A stretch of DNA of 64,000 bases from Streptomyces albogriseolus. Its GTDB lineage: Bacteria; Actinomycetota; Actinomycetes; Streptomycetales; Streptomycetaceae. The translations under genes and the position numbers were made by a program. Of the stretch, positions 25,724 through 35,170 are shown one piece after another. The notes beneath the pieces were generated by a model. The model saw nothing but the letters and a program-made list of their open reading frames with translations. It did no database searches and was not told the origin of the DNA. Position 1 is the stretch's first letter, and each line of letters starts with the position of its first letter. Location: positions 124,001 to 188,000 of the forward strand of contig BMVA01000015.1 in NCBI GenBank assembly GCA_014650475.1, given 5' to 3'.

Positions 25724-25777
25724 ACGGCCGGTGCCCTCGTCCCCTCCCTCGGGAGCGGTGACGGGGGCATCGGCCGT
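25724..25777 (+). terminator. terminator of the L,D-transpeptidase gene
   Basis: An 18-bp stem (25724-25741 with 25760-25777; two G-U pairs) whose loop holds a smaller hairpin, followed by TTTC. It lies 30 nt beyond the stop. Confidence 0.75.
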
Positions 25778-25991
25778 TTCCGTCCCTCCCGCCCCAACCG
25801 CGCGATTCTGTAACGGAGTTCCTGCGGGCACATCACAGTCACCCGGCGACTTCCCGACCACTCCCGAATCCCCTTGAGCCGCTTGATCACCTGTCGGCAT
25901 ACTCCGAGCACCGGGGGGTGCGCGCAGGCGTACGAGACCACCCCCGGCCGGGTGATGCTTCTGCCGCCCGGCGACTTCGCTAGGGGGAACC

Positions 25992-28900
25992 TTGCGCAGA
26001 CAAGTGAAAAGAGCGTGCGCGGCCACGATCGCCACGGCGACCGCCGTGGCACTCGCGGCGGGCATGGCCGGCCCCGCGTCGGCGAACGGGGAGAACAGCA
26101 CGGCCGCCGGTTCGTCCGCGAGCGCGACGGCGCTCAAGGGCAAGCACCGGGTCACCCTCATCACCGGTGACCGGGTCGCGCTGGACGCCAAGGGCCGCGT
26201 CGTGGGCCTGGAGCCGGCCGAGGGCCGGGAGCACATACCCGTCCAGATCCGCCGCAGCGACGGCCACACGCTGGTCGTGCCCGCCGACGCCGCCCGGCTG
26301 GTCGCGTCCGGCAAGCTGGACCAACGGCTGTTCGACGTCACCGAGTTGAACAAGGCGGCGACCCGCACCGCGCACCGCGGCGGTCTGAAGGTCATCGTCG
26401 GCTACCGGGGCGCCGCGAAGGCCGCCAAGGCCGACGTCCGCGACGCGGGCACGGTCCGCCGGACGCTGACGTCCCTGAACGCGGACGCGGTGCAGACGCC
26501 GCAGGAGGCCGGCGCCGAGCTGTGGGAGGCCGTCACCGACGGCGACCGCACCACCTCCGGTGTCGCCCGCGTCTGGCTGGACGGCGTCCGCAAGGCGTCC
26601 CTGGACACCTCGGTCGGGCAGATCGGCACCCCGAAGGCATGGGAGGCCGGCTACGACGGCAAGGGCGTCAAGATCGCCGTCCTGGACACCGGTGTGGACG
26701 CCACCCACCCGGACCTCAAGGGCCAGGTGACCGCGTCCAAGAACTTCACCTCCGCGCCCACCACCGGTGACGTGGTCGGCCACGGCACCCACGTCGCGTC
26801 CATCGCGGCCGGCACGGGCGCCCAGTCGAAGGGCGCGTTCAAGGGTGTCGCGCCCGGCGCGAAGATCCTCAACGGCAAGGTCCTCGACGACGCCGGGTTC
26901 GGCGACGACTCCGGGATCCTCGCCGGGATGGAGTGGGCGGCCGCCCAGGGCGCCGACATCGTCAACATGAGCCTCGGCGGCATGGACACCCCGGAGACCG
27001 ACCCGCTGGAGGCGGCGGTCGACAAGCTGTCCGCCGAGAAGGGCATCCTGTTCGCCATCGCGGCGGGCAACGAGGGCCCGCAGTCGATCGGTTCGCCGGG
27101 CAGCGCCGACTCCGCCCTCACCGTCGGCGCCGTCGACGACAAGGACAAGCTCGCCGACTTCTCCTCCACCGGCCCGCGCCTCGGCGACGGCGCCGTCAAG
27201 CCGGACCTGACCGCCCCCGGCGTGGACATCACGGCCGCCTCGGCGAAGGGCAACGACATCGCCAAGGAGGTCGGCGAGAAGCCGGCCGGCTACATGACCA
27301 TCTCCGGCACCTCGATGGCCACCCCGCACGTCGCGGGCGCCGCCGCGCTGCTCAAGCAGCAGCACCCGGAGTGGAAGTACGCGGAGCTCAAGGGCGCGCT
27401 CACCGCCTCCACCAAGGACGGCAAGTACACGCCGTTCGAGCAGGGCTCGGGCCGCGTCCAGGTGGACAAGGCGATCACGCAGACCGTGATCGCGGAGCCG
27501 GTGTCGCTGAGCTTCGGCGTGCAGCAGTGGCCGCACGCCGACGACAAGCCGGTCACCAAGAAGCTCACCTACCGCAACCTCGGCACCGAGGACGTCACGC
27601 TGAAGCTGACGTCGACCGCGACCGGCCCGAAGGGCAAGGCCGCCCCGGCCGGCTTCTTCACGCTCGGCGCCTCCACCCTGACCGTCCCGGCGAACGGCAC
27701 GGCCTCCGTGGACGTCACCGCCGACACCCGCCTCGGCGGCGCGGTCGACGGCACGTACTCGGCGTACGTGGTCGCCACCGGCGCCGGCCAGAGCGTGCGC
27801 ACCGCCGCCGCGGTGGAGCGCGAGGTCGAGTCCTACAACGTCACGCTGAAGGTCCTCGACCGCTCCGGCAAGGCGACCGCGAACTACATGGCGTACCTGT
27901 CGGGCCTCACCGGACTGGGCAAGGACCGGTCGTACGCGCCGTACGAGGCCGACGGCACCGTCAGCGTGCGCGTGCCCAAGGGCGGTTACGTCCTGGACGC
28001 CAGCGTGCTCGTGGGCGCCGACCCGGAGACGTGGCGGGGCGCCGACTGGCTCGCCCAGCCCAAGCTGGACGTCACCAGGAACACCACCGTGACGGTGGAC
28101 GCCCGCAAGGCCAAGCCGGTCAAGGTCACCGTGCCGGGCAAGGCCGCCAAGGCGCAGTTCGCCTCGGCCGACTACACGATCGAGACCAACGACAGCGCGG
28201 TCTCCTACGGCTGGTGGCTGGAGAACTACAGCGGTTTCCGCACCGCGCACCTCGGCCCGCAGATCACGAACGGCACGCTGAGCCAGCAGTGGAACACCCA
28301 CTTCAGCAACGGCGCCAAGGCGCAGTACACGGCCATCAGCGGCGGCAAGGTGAAGAAGCTCGCCACCGGCTACACCCGCGCCTTCAAGGCCAAGGAGTTC
28401 GCCACCGTCCAGGTCGGCATGGGCGCCGCGGCCAGTGGCAAGAAGGGCGCCGTCACCGCGTTCGGCTGGCTGCCCGGCAGCTCGGGCGCGTCCGGCTTCT
28501 CCCAGGAGCAGAAGCTCCCCAGCACCCGCACGCTGTACCTGTCCACGGTCAACGGCGTGACGTGGGACCTCGACTTCGAGCAGCTCGGCGGGGTCGACAA
28601 CGAGGGCTGGCCCATCTACGACGCCGTCTACACGATCGGCGTCGGCAAGACCTACAAGGGCGGCAAGACCTACAAGGAGACCGTGAACACGGCCGTCTTC
28701 GGGCCGCGTCTCACCTCGTCCTACGGCGTCTTCCGCGACGGCAACAGCATCTACGGCGTGATCCCGCTGTTCGCCGACGGCAAGGGGCACGCGGGCTCCT
28801 CGGAGTTCTCCTCCGCCGTCACGACCCTCTACCGCAACGGCAAGAAGGTCGGCTCCAACAACGACCCGCTGTTCGGCGAGGAGGGCTTCACCGTCCCGTC

Positions 28901-29324
28901 CGGTGACGCCGCCTACCGGCTGACCACCTCGGTCAAGCGGAGCGCCAAGGTCGCCGCCGCGTCCACCCGCATCGACGCGAGCTGGACCTTCCGGTCCAAG
29001 AAGACGTCGGGCGAGAAGCAGCTGCCCGTCTCCTCGGCCCGGTTCGCCGCGGTCACGGGGCTGGACAGCAAGGTCGCGGCCGGCAAGAAGGCCACCTTCC
29101 CGGTCGTCGTGGAGGGCGCCGCCCAGGGCAAGAACCTCAAGTCCCTGGCGGTCTACGTCTCCTACAACGGCGGCAAGACCTGGAAGAAGACCACGGTCAC
29201 GAAGGGCAAGATCACCGTCAAGAACCCCGCGAAGGGCAAGGCGATCTCCTTCCGCGCCAAGATCACCGACAAGAAGGGCAACGCGTCCCTGATCACCATC
29301 CACAACGCCTACTACGGCAAGTAG
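25992..29324 (+). CDS. large secreted S8 (subtilisin-family) serine protease
   Basis: An 1110-residue exported protease. The signal peptide ends near residue 31 (GMAGPASA), followed by a propeptide and a peptidase domain with the triad Asp232 (AVLDTGVD), His264 (GHGTHVAS) and Ser441 (ISGTSMATPHVAG). The last ~600 residues are beta-rich, with Ig- or fibronectin-like character and Lys-rich ends (KKTTVTKGKITVKN), probably substrate- or surface-binding. The start is a TTG at 25992 behind GGGGGA; a GTG at 26004 is the alternative. It is transcribed alone and closed by a strong terminator. Extracellular protein breakdown is the likely role. Confidence 0.93.
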   Translation: MRRQVKRACAATIATATAVALAAGMAGPASANGENSTAAGSSASATALKGKHRVTLITGDRVALDAKGRVVGLEPAEGREHIPVQIRRSDGHTLVVPADAARLVASGKLDQRLFDVTELNKAATRTAHRGGLKVIVGYRGAAKAAKADVRDAGTVRRTLTSLNADAVQTPQEAGAELWEAVTDGDRTTSGVARVWLDGVRKASLDTSVGQIGTPKAWEAGYDGKGVKIAVLDTGVDATHPDLKGQVTASKNFTSAPTTGDVVGHGTHVASIAAGTGAQSKGAFKGVAPGAKILNGKVLDDAGFGDDSGILAGMEWAAAQGADIVNMSLGGMDTPETDPLEAAVDKLSAEKGILFAIAAGNEGPQSIGSPGSADSALTVGAVDDKDKLADFSSTGPRLGDGAVKPDLTAPGVDITAASAKGNDIAKEVGEKPAGYMTISGTSMATPHVAGAAALLKQQHPEWKYAELKGALTASTKDGKYTPFEQGSGRVQVDKAITQTVIAEPVSLSFGVQQWPHADDKPVTKKLTYRNLGTEDVTLKLTSTATGPKGKAAPAGFFTLGASTLTVPANGTASVDVTADTRLGGAVDGTYSAYVVATGAGQSVRTAAAVEREVESYNVTLKVLDRSGKATANYMAYLSGLTGLGKDRSYAPYEADGTVSVRVPKGGYVLDASVLVGADPETWRGADWLAQPKLDVTRNTTVTVDARKAKPVKVTVPGKAAKAQFASADYTIETNDSAVSYGWWLENYSGFRTAHLGPQITNGTLSQQWNTHFSNGAKAQYTAISGGKVKKLATGYTRAFKAKEFATVQVGMGAAASGKKGAVTAFGWLPGSSGASGFSQEQKLPSTRTLYLSTVNGVTWDLDFEQLGGVDNEGWPIYDAVYTIGVGKTYKGGKTYKETVNTAVFGPRLTSSYGVFRDGNSIYGVIPLFADGKGHAGSSEFSSAVTTLYRNGKKVGSNNDPLFGEEGFTVPSGDAAYRLTTSVKRSAKVAAASTRIDASWTFRSKKTSGEKQLPVSSARFAAVTGLDSKVAAGKKATFPVVVEGAAQGKNLKSLAVYVSYNGGKTWKKTTVTKGKITVKNPAKGKAISFRAKITDKKGNASLITIHNAYYGK

Positions 29325-29338
29325 TCCGCGACCGGTGA

Positions 29339-29372
29339 CGGCCCGCCGGAGGCACCTGCCTCCGGCGGGCCG
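29339..29372. terminator. bidirectional terminator hairpin
   Basis: A perfect 15-bp stem (29339-29353 with 29358-29372) with loop ACCT, between the subtilase gene and the convergent helix-turn-helix regulator gene. Confidence 0.85.
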
Positions 29373-29393
29373 TTCCCGTCCTGGCCCCGCCTC

Positions 29394-30308
29394 TCAGGCG
29401 GCCGGCGTCCGCGGTCCGTCCGCCGGCGTGTCCGCGTTCCAGCTGCCCAGCAGGCGCAGCGCCTCGGCCGACGGCGATCCGGCCTCCGCGAAGTACGTCA
29501 CCAGCGACTGCTCGGCCTCCCCGGCCGGGCGGAACGACTCCCACAGCAGCGTCAGCTCACCGACCAGCGGGTGCCGCAGCCGCTTCACGCCGTGGCTCTT
29601 CTCCTTGACGTCGTGCCGCGCCCACAGCGTGCGGAACTCCTCGCTCTTCACGGACAGTTCGCCCACCAGCGCGGACAGCGCTGGGTCGTCCGGGTGCCGG
29701 CCCGCGTCCATGCGCAGATAGGCGACCATGTCGCAGGCCTTCTGGTCCCACTCCACGAACAGCTCGCGGTGCGCGGGGTCGAGGAAGACCATCCGGGCCC
29801 AGTTGCGCTCCTGGGCCGGCAGCGCGCCCCAGTCGCCGAAGACCGCCGTCGCCATCCGGTTCCAGGCGAGGATCTCCGACCGCCGGCCCACCACGTACGC
29901 CGGGACCGTCTCCATCGCGTCCAGCAGCTGCCGCAGCGCCGGGCGGGCCTGGCGGCCGCGGGGCTCCGGCCGCTTGCGGCGCCGGCCCGGCCGCGCGAGA
30001 TGCGTCAGATGCGCGTGCTCGGCGTCGCTCAGCCGCAGCGCGCGGGCGATCGCGTCCAGGACCTCCGCCGACACATTGCGCCCGTTTCCCTGCTCCAGGC
30101 GCGTGTAGTACGCCACGGACACCCCGGCGAGCTGCGCCAGCTCCTCCCGGCGCAGACCGGGCACCCTGCGATGCCGCCCGAGGTCCGGCAGTCCCACGTC
30201 CTGCGGCTTCAGCCGGGCCCGCCGGGTGCGCAGGAACTCGCTCAGCTCGGCACGCGGGTCGAGCCCGCCGCCCTGGGCGCCGGCCGGGTCGCCCGTGTGC
30301 TCGTCCAT
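29394..30308 (-). CDS. XRE-type regulator with MmyB-like ligand-binding domain
   Basis: A 304-residue regulator. The helix-turn-helix lies near residues 45-95 ([20 protein letters not shown] and [12 protein letters not shown]), with the typical MmyB start [13 protein letters not shown]. The C-terminal domain contains [18 protein letters not shown] and [10 protein letters not shown], marks of the MmyB-like ligand-binding domain. Members often sit divergent to a single oxidoreductase gene that they control, exactly as here with the zinc alcohol dehydrogenase. I chose the ATG at 30308. Direct repeats in the shared promoter region may be its operator. Confidence 0.92.
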   Translation of the reverse strand: MDEHTGDPAGAQGGGLDPRAELSEFLRTRRARLKPQDVGLPDLGRHRRVPGLRREELAQLAGVSVAYYTRLEQGNGRNVSAEVLDAIARALRLSDAEHAHLTHLARPGRRRKRPEPRGRQARPALRQLLDAMETVPAYVVGRRSEILAWNRMATAVFGDWGALPAQERNWARMVFLDPAHRELFVEWDQKACDMVAYLRMDAGRHPDDPALSALVGELSVKSEEFRTLWARHDVKEKSHGVKRLRHPLVGELTLLWESFRPAGEAEQSLVTYFAEAGSPSAEALRLLGSWNADTPADGPRTPAA

Positions 30309-30357
30309 CTGTCCATGGTGCCCGTTCGTACGCACCTCGTGCCTGTCCCCGCCAGTG

Positions 30358-30379
30358 GTAGGCACAGCGTGCGTAGGCA
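30358..30379. promoter_or_regulatory. direct repeats in the regulator/alcohol dehydrogenase intergenic region
   Basis: GTAGGCA occurs at 30358-30364 and again at 30373-30379, 15 bp apart, between the divergent MmyB-like regulator and alcohol dehydrogenase genes. This is a plausible operator layout for this regulator class. Confidence 0.4.
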
Positions 30380-30485
30380 ACCCGGAAGTCTGGGTACGCG
30401 CCGCCCGTTGTCGCAGGTTGGACATTGTGTGCGCCCGGCCGAGGAGACGCCGGGCGCACGACCCCCTCAGGAGGAGAAACTTCGT

Positions 30486-31526
30486 ATGACCACTGTCGCC
30501 GCGTACGCCGCGCCCGCCGCCAAGGCGCCGCTGGAGCGCACCACCGTCGAGCGGCGCCCCGTCCGCGAGCACGACGTGCTGATCGACATCAAGTTCGCCG
30601 GGATCTGCCACTCGGACATCCACCAGGTCCGTGAGGGCTGGGGCGAGGCGATCTTCCCGATGGTCCCCGGCCATGAGATAGCGGGCGTCGTGTCCGAGGT
30701 CGGCCCCGGCGTGACCCGGTTCAAGGTCGGTGACCGGGTGGGCGTCGGCTGCATGGTCGACTCCTGCCGCGAGTGCGAGATGTGCCGTGCGGGCAAGGAG
30801 CAGTACTGCCTCCAGGGCCAGACCCCGACGTACAACGGCATCGGCCGGGACGGCGAGCCCACCTACGGCGGCTACTCCGAGAAGGTCGTCGTCGACGAGA
30901 ACTTCGTCGTCCGCATCCCGCACGGCCTCGCCCTCGACGTGGCCGCGCCGCTGCTGTGCGCGGGCATCACCCTGTACTCCCCGCTGAAGCGCTTCGGCGC
31001 GGGTCCGGGCCGCAAGGTCGCGATCGTCGGCCTGGGCGGCCTGGGCCACATGGGCGTGAAGATCGCGCACGCGATGGGCGCCGAGGTGACGGTGCTCTCG
31101 CAGTCCCTGCGCAAGAAGGACGACGGGCTGCGGCTGGGCGCCGACCACTACCACGCCACCAGCGACCCGAAGACCTTCGAGGAGCTGCGGGGCGCCTTCG
31201 ACCTGATCGTGTCGACGGTGTCGGCGCCGCTGGACTTCGGCGCCTACCTGTCGCTGCTCAAGCCCGAGGGCACGCTGGCGAACGTGGGCGCCCCCGAGGA
31301 GCCGGTCTCCCTGAACCTGTTCTCGCTGATCGGCGGCGGCCGGTCGCTGGCCGGCTCGATGATCGGCGGCATCCCCGAGACCCAGGAGACGCTGGACTTC
31401 TGCGCCGAGCACGGCATCGGCGCGGAGATCGAACTGATCGCCGCGTCCGAGATCAACGAGGCCTACGAGCGCGTCGAGAACAGCGACGTCCGCTACCGCT
31501 TCGTGATCGACACGGCGACGATCTGA
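30486..31526 (+). CDS. zinc-dependent alcohol dehydrogenase (CAD/YahK type)
   Basis: A 346-residue medium-chain dehydrogenase. The catalytic zinc site is CHSDIH (Cys of AGICHSD) with PGHEIAG; the structural zinc site is the four-Cys lobe [15 protein letters not shown]. The cofactor loop is [13 protein letters not shown]. The family reduces aldehydes with NADPH, giving broad aldehyde reductase activity. AGGAGG lies 9 nt before the ATG. It is divergent from an MmyB-like regulator gene, which is likely its controller. Confidence 0.93.
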   Translation: MTTVAAYAAPAAKAPLERTTVERRPVREHDVLIDIKFAGICHSDIHQVREGWGEAIFPMVPGHEIAGVVSEVGPGVTRFKVGDRVGVGCMVDSCRECEMCRAGKEQYCLQGQTPTYNGIGRDGEPTYGGYSEKVVVDENFVVRIPHGLALDVAAPLLCAGITLYSPLKRFGAGPGRKVAIVGLGGLGHMGVKIAHAMGAEVTVLSQSLRKKDDGLRLGADHYHATSDPKTFEELRGAFDLIVSTVSAPLDFGAYLSLLKPEGTLANVGAPEEPVSLNLFSLIGGGRSLAGSMIGGIPETQETLDFCAEHGIGAEIELIAASEINEAYERVENSDVRYRFVIDTATI

Positions 31527-31617
31527 GTCCGCGCGTGCGGACCGTCGCGGCCCCGTGGCCGCGACGGTCCGGCGCCGAGCGGTCCCGACGCGGACTACGG
31601 CGCAGCCGTCCGGGAAC

Positions 31618-31779
31618 ATGACTCCGGTGAAGACCAGCCCGCAGACCCGCCCCGTCCCGGTGAAGGAAGAGCCCCCCGTGCCTGAGAACGCCCCCGCCGG
31701 ACCCGTTCCTGCGCCCGCGGAGGAGCCGGAGGAGGAGGGCCTGTCCCTGGAGAGCCTGCCGTCGGCCTGGGCCGCCTGA
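31618..31779 (+). CDS. possible small acidic peptide (33-53 residues)
   Basis: The frame after the dehydrogenase encodes a Pro/Glu-rich peptide ending EEGLSLESLPSAWAA. The ATG at 31618 has no ribosome-binding site; a GTG at 31678 with GAAGGAAGAG upstream would give 33 residues. GC-rich third positions and the amphipathic tail after an acidic stretch resemble RiPP leader peptides, but no modification enzyme gene is nearby. I recognise no family. It could be a chance frame. Confidence 0.35.
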   Translation: MTPVKTSPQTRPVPVKEEPPVPENAPAGPVPAPAEEPEEEGLSLESLPSAWAA

Positions 31780-31837
31780 CCCGCAGGACCCTGACGGGTA
31801 TACGGACAAAAACCGGGATGTCGCGCGGGTGCTGACG

Positions 31838-32956
31838 TCAGTGCGGCAGCGTGGCCGGGCTGCCGCCGTTCGCCTCGTAGCCGGCGACCGCCAGGGCGCG
31901 GTACACCGCGAACTCGGCGGCCGGGTCCGGGGAGAGCGTCCACGGCAGGGCGCCGACGTGCCCGTCGACCTGTATGAGCTGGCTCATGGCCTCCGCCCAG
32001 CGCTCGGAGCGCACCAGGAAGAACACCAGCATGTGCCGCACATGCGCGGTCATCGGGTCGTCCGGGCGGGCCGAGTGCACCGCGTGCAGCGCGCCGTGGA
32101 CCGCCTTGGAGACGACCTCGCTCTGGTAGAACCCGCTGACCAGATTCACCTCCGGGAGGTGCTCGAACACCGCGAACAGCGGCATCGCGGCCAGCAGGGA
32201 CCCCTGGGGCGCCCGCGCCGCCGCGGCCTCCGCGAAGTCGTACGCCTGCTGCCGCGAGCCGTGCCACTTCTCGCACCAGTAGTGCAGCGCGGCCAGGTGC
32301 GCGCCCATGTGCGCCGGGGCGCGGTCCAGGATCTTCAGCCAGACCTGCTCGAACTCCTGCTGGGAGTAACCGAGTCCGCGCGCCACGGACAGCTCCACGA
32401 TGTACGGCACCGGGTCGCCGGGGGCCAGCAGCGCGGCCTCGCCGCACGCCGCCTTCGCCTCCTCCATGATGATCCGGAACTCGTCCGAGCCGGGCGCGGC
32501 CGTGCGCCACGCCTGCTGCACCAGGAACTCCGCGTGCACCGCGGCGCCGCCCGCGTCCTTGGGCGCCTCGGAGCGCCACACCCGCAGCCACTGGCCGCCC
32601 GGCGTCTCGGAGACCCCGCCGGGCCGCTGCGCCAGCTCCAGGGACGCGGCGCCCGCGAAGGCCTGCACGCGCTGCCAGCGCTGCTCGCCGTCCGCGGGCG
32701 TGCCCGCCAGCAGCTGCTGCGCCGCGCGGTAGTCCTGGGTCCGCTGCACCACGTCGAGGACGTCCAGCAGGTCCTGGTCGGGGCCGGGCATGCGGACGTC
32801 CAGCTCCTCCTGGCGCGCGAAGCCGTAGTTCGCCGGGTCCGCCGCGTCCGGGTGGCCGGGCGGGACCAGGCCCACGGCGCCGCGCCGGCGCCGAAGGAAC
32901 GGCATCAGCACGAAGCCGATCATGAGGAGGGCGATCAGGACCCACAGAATCTCCAT
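31838..32956 (-). CDS. membrane-anchored helical-repeat protein of unknown function
   Basis: A 372-residue protein with an N-terminal transmembrane helix (ILWVLIALLMIGFVLMPFL) followed by RRRR, so the bulk should be cytoplasmic. The rest is alpha-helical with TPR-like character (AHMGAHLAALHYWCEKWHG, RSERWAEAMSQLIQ). The start is the ATG at 32956; a GTG at 32977 is in frame. It converges on the alcohol dehydrogenase and is divergent from metB. I do not recognise a defined family. Confidence 0.8.
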   Translation of the reverse strand: MEILWVLIALLMIGFVLMPFLRRRRGAVGLVPPGHPDAADPANYGFARQEELDVRMPGPDQDLLDVLDVVQRTQDYRAAQQLLAGTPADGEQRWQRVQAFAGAASLELAQRPGGVSETPGGQWLRVWRSEAPKDAGGAAVHAEFLVQQAWRTAAPGSDEFRIIMEEAKAACGEAALLAPGDPVPYIVELSVARGLGYSQQEFEQVWLKILDRAPAHMGAHLAALHYWCEKWHGSRQQAYDFAEAAAARAPQGSLLAAMPLFAVFEHLPEVNLVSGFYQSEVVSKAVHGALHAVHSARPDDPMTAHVRHMLVFFLVRSERWAEAMSQLIQVDGHVGALPWTLSPDPAAEFAVYRALAVAGYEANGGSPATLPH

Positions 32957-33107
32957 GTCACAAGCGAACCAGACCACGCGGCCGAATGGCCAACCCGCTG
33001 TCCGTACCTGTGGAAAAACCCCGCCGCCCGCCCCGAAAAGGCGCCTTCGCCCCGCCCGGACCGGCCGCGGCCGTCATCACCCGCTTCCGCGCACTACCCT
33101 CGGGCGC

Positions 33108-34265
33108 ATGAGCGACAGGCACATCAGTCAGCACTTCGAGACGCTCGCGATCCACGCGGGCAACACCGCCGACCCCCTGACGGGCGCGGTCGTCCCGCCG
33201 ATCTACCAGGTGTCCACCTACAAGCAGGACGGCGTCGGAGGCCTGCGCGGCGGTTACGAGTACAGCCGCAGCGCCAACCCGACCAGGACCGCGCTGGAGG
33301 AGAACCTGGCCGCCCTCGAGGGCGGCCGCCGCGGACTCGCGTTCGCGTCCGGACTGGCGGCCGAGGACTGCCTGTTGCGCACGCTGCTCGCGCCCGGCGA
33401 CCACGTGGTCATCCCGAACGACGCGTACGGCGGCACGTTCCGCCTGTTCGCCAAGGTCGTGGCGCGCTGGGGCGTGGAGTGGTCGGTGGCCGACACCTCC
33501 GACCCGGCGGCGGTGCGGGCCGCGATCACCCCGAAGACCAAGGTCATCTGGGTGGAGACCCCCTCCAATCCGCTGCTCGGCATCACCGACATCGCCGCCG
33601 TCGCCCAGGTGGCGCGGGACACCGGCGCCCGGCTGGTCGTCGACAACACCTTCGCCACGCCGTACCTCCAGCAGCCGCTGGCGCTCGGCGCGGACGTCGT
33701 CGTGCACTCCCTGACCAAGTACATGGGCGGCCACTCGGACGTCGTCGGCGGCGCCCTGGTCACCGCCGACGCGGAGCTGGGCGAGGAGCTGGCGTTCCAC
33801 CAGAACGCGATGGGCGCCGTCGCCGGGCCGTTCGACTCGTGGCTGGTGCTGCGCGGCACCAAGACGCTGTCCGTGCGCATGGACCGCCACAGCGAGAACG
33901 CGACCCGTGTCGCCGACATGCTCACCCGCCACCCGCGCGTGACGAGCGTGCTGTACCCGGGCCTGCCCGACCACCCCGGTCACGAGGTCGCCGCCAAGCA
34001 GATGCGCGCCTTCGGCGGCATGATCTCCTTCCGCGTCGAGGGCGGCGAGCAGGCGGCCGTCGAGGTCTGCAACCGCGCGAAGGTGTTCACCCTCGGGGAG
34101 TCCCTGGGCGGCGTCGAGTCGCTGATCGAGCACCCGGGCCGGATGACGCACGCGTCGGTGGCCGGCTCGCAGCTCGAGGTGCCGGCCGACCTGGTGCGGC
34201 TGTCCGTCGGCATCGAGAACGTCGACGACCTGCTCGAGGACCTCCAGCAGGCCCTCGGCCGCTAG
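33108..34265 (+). CDS. metB: cystathionine gamma-synthase
   Basis: A 385-residue PLP enzyme of the Cys/Met metabolism family. The PLP Lys is in HSLTKYMGGHSDVVGG; the N-terminal FETLAIHAGNTADPLTGAVVPPIY and the tail LIEHPGRMTHASV are diagnostic. It joins cysteine and an acylated homoserine to cystathionine in transsulfuration toward methionine; cystathionine gamma-lyase cannot be excluded by sequence alone. The start is the ATG at 33108. It is monocistronic, divergent from the helical-repeat gene. Confidence 0.92.
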   Translation: MSDRHISQHFETLAIHAGNTADPLTGAVVPPIYQVSTYKQDGVGGLRGGYEYSRSANPTRTALEENLAALEGGRRGLAFASGLAAEDCLLRTLLAPGDHVVIPNDAYGGTFRLFAKVVARWGVEWSVADTSDPAAVRAAITPKTKVIWVETPSNPLLGITDIAAVAQVARDTGARLVVDNTFATPYLQQPLALGADVVVHSLTKYMGGHSDVVGGALVTADAELGEELAFHQNAMGAVAGPFDSWLVLRGTKTLSVRMDRHSENATRVADMLTRHPRVTSVLYPGLPDHPGHEVAAKQMRAFGGMISFRVEGGEQAAVEVCNRAKVFTLGESLGGVESLIEHPGRMTHASVAGSQLEVPADLVRLSVGIENVDDLLEDLQQALGR

Positions 34266-34284
34266 ATCACGACGAAAGACCCGG

Positions 34285-34533
34285 TCACCAGCCGGTGAGG
34301 GGTGGGGTCGTCTCGGACGGCGGCTCCACCCAGGGCCGGGCGGTCAGCGCCCACACCGTGAACGCCACGGCCGCCGCGCACAGCAGCAGCCACATCACGC
34401 GCCGGGCGTACGTGCGGCGCCGGAGCATGCGGGTGCCGCGCCGCACCGCCTCCGCGGCGAGGTCGGGCGGCAGCACCGGCGGGCCCGTCACCATCAGCCG
34501 CCGTACCCGCTCCTCCCGGTTCGAACGGTTCAC
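34285..34533 (-). CDS. small single-pass membrane protein, possible anti-sigma partner
   Basis: An 82-residue protein: charged N-terminal half (NRSNREERVRRLM), one transmembrane helix (VMWLLLCAAAVAFTVWAL) and a short Pro-rich outer tail. It has a GTG start with GGGGGAGG 4 nt before it, 13 nt after the stop of the sigma-like gene, so the two are an operon. Pairing of a sigma-like protein with a small membrane protein suggests an anti-sigma role, but no zinc or ASD motif is visible. Confidence 0.75.
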   Translation of the reverse strand: MNRSNREERVRRLMVTGPPVLPPDLAAEAVRRGTRMLRRRTYARRVMWLLLCAAAVAFTVWALTARPWVEPPSETTPPLTGW

Positions 34534-34546
34534 CCCGCCTCCCCCG

Positions 34547-35047
34547 TCATGACGGCACCGGGCCGGCGCGCCCCAGCGCGGGCGCCACCTGGGGCGCGGG
34601 ACGCAGCACGACGGCCATCGCGCGGTTCTGCACGGCGCGTACGCGCTCCGCGGGCAGGCCCAGCAGGGCCGCCGTCTGGTCCTCGCCGATGCCCTCGTGC
34701 AGCCGCATCACGAGGATCAGCCGCTCCTGCGGGCCCAGCCCGGCCAGCGGGCCGCCGGGCGGGGGACGGAAGGGGAGCCGCCCGCCGTACCGCAGGGTGC
34801 TGAGCGCGAACCTGGTCATCAGACAGCGCCGGGTGTGGTCGTACGGGTCCTCGCCGTGCAGCCGGTCCCAGCAGGCGTACGTACGGGCCAGGGCGAAGGT
34901 CAGCAGGCGCTGGGCGCGCGGGTTGGCGTCCCAGGGCTCGGCGGTCAGCAGGGTCGCGGTGTGCAGCAGCCGTCCGCCCGCGCCCGCCACGTACGCCCGG
35001 AACTCCTGGGCGCGACGAGCGTCGTCGAACGCATGCCGTGGTCGCAC
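34547..35047 (-). CDS. RNA polymerase sigma-factor-like protein
   Basis: A 166-residue protein. The C-terminal part reads like sigma region 4 (ERLILVMRLHEGIGEDQTAA, LLGLPAERVRAVQNRA), and a degenerate region-2-like helix (RTYACWDRLHGEDPYDHTRR) precedes it. It is weaker than a standard ECF factor, so it may be an atypical sigma or a sigma-like regulator. I chose the GTG at 35047, five nt after GGGAGG; the GTG at 35053 overlaps that site. It is coupled to the downstream small membrane protein gene. Confidence 0.75.
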   Translation of the reverse strand: MRPRHAFDDARRAQEFRAYVAGAGGRLLHTATLLTAEPWDANPRAQRLLTFALARTYACWDRLHGEDPYDHTRRCLMTRFALSTLRYGGRLPFRPPPGGPLAGLGPQERLILVMRLHEGIGEDQTAALLGLPAERVRAVQNRAMAVVLRPAPQVAPALGRAGPVPS

Positions 35048-35170
35048 CCGCACCTCCCGTGGCCCCCTGAGGGCCGCCGTGCCGTGCGGCGGGCGGGGAC
35101 CCCCTCCCCATATCAGGCCAGGGCGCGCCTCCGGGTCAAGAGGCGCGCACGGTGCGGGCGCCCGGCCGGT

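Noticed and set aside
25980-29303. 1107-codon open frame antisense to the subtilase gene (and similar ones at 4180-6756, 41323-43767 and 1809-3242)
   Set aside because: Arg/Gly/Ala/Asp-rich translations mirror the GC-rich third positions of the sense gene. These are typical shadow frames of high-GC DNA with no motifs or ribosome-binding sites.
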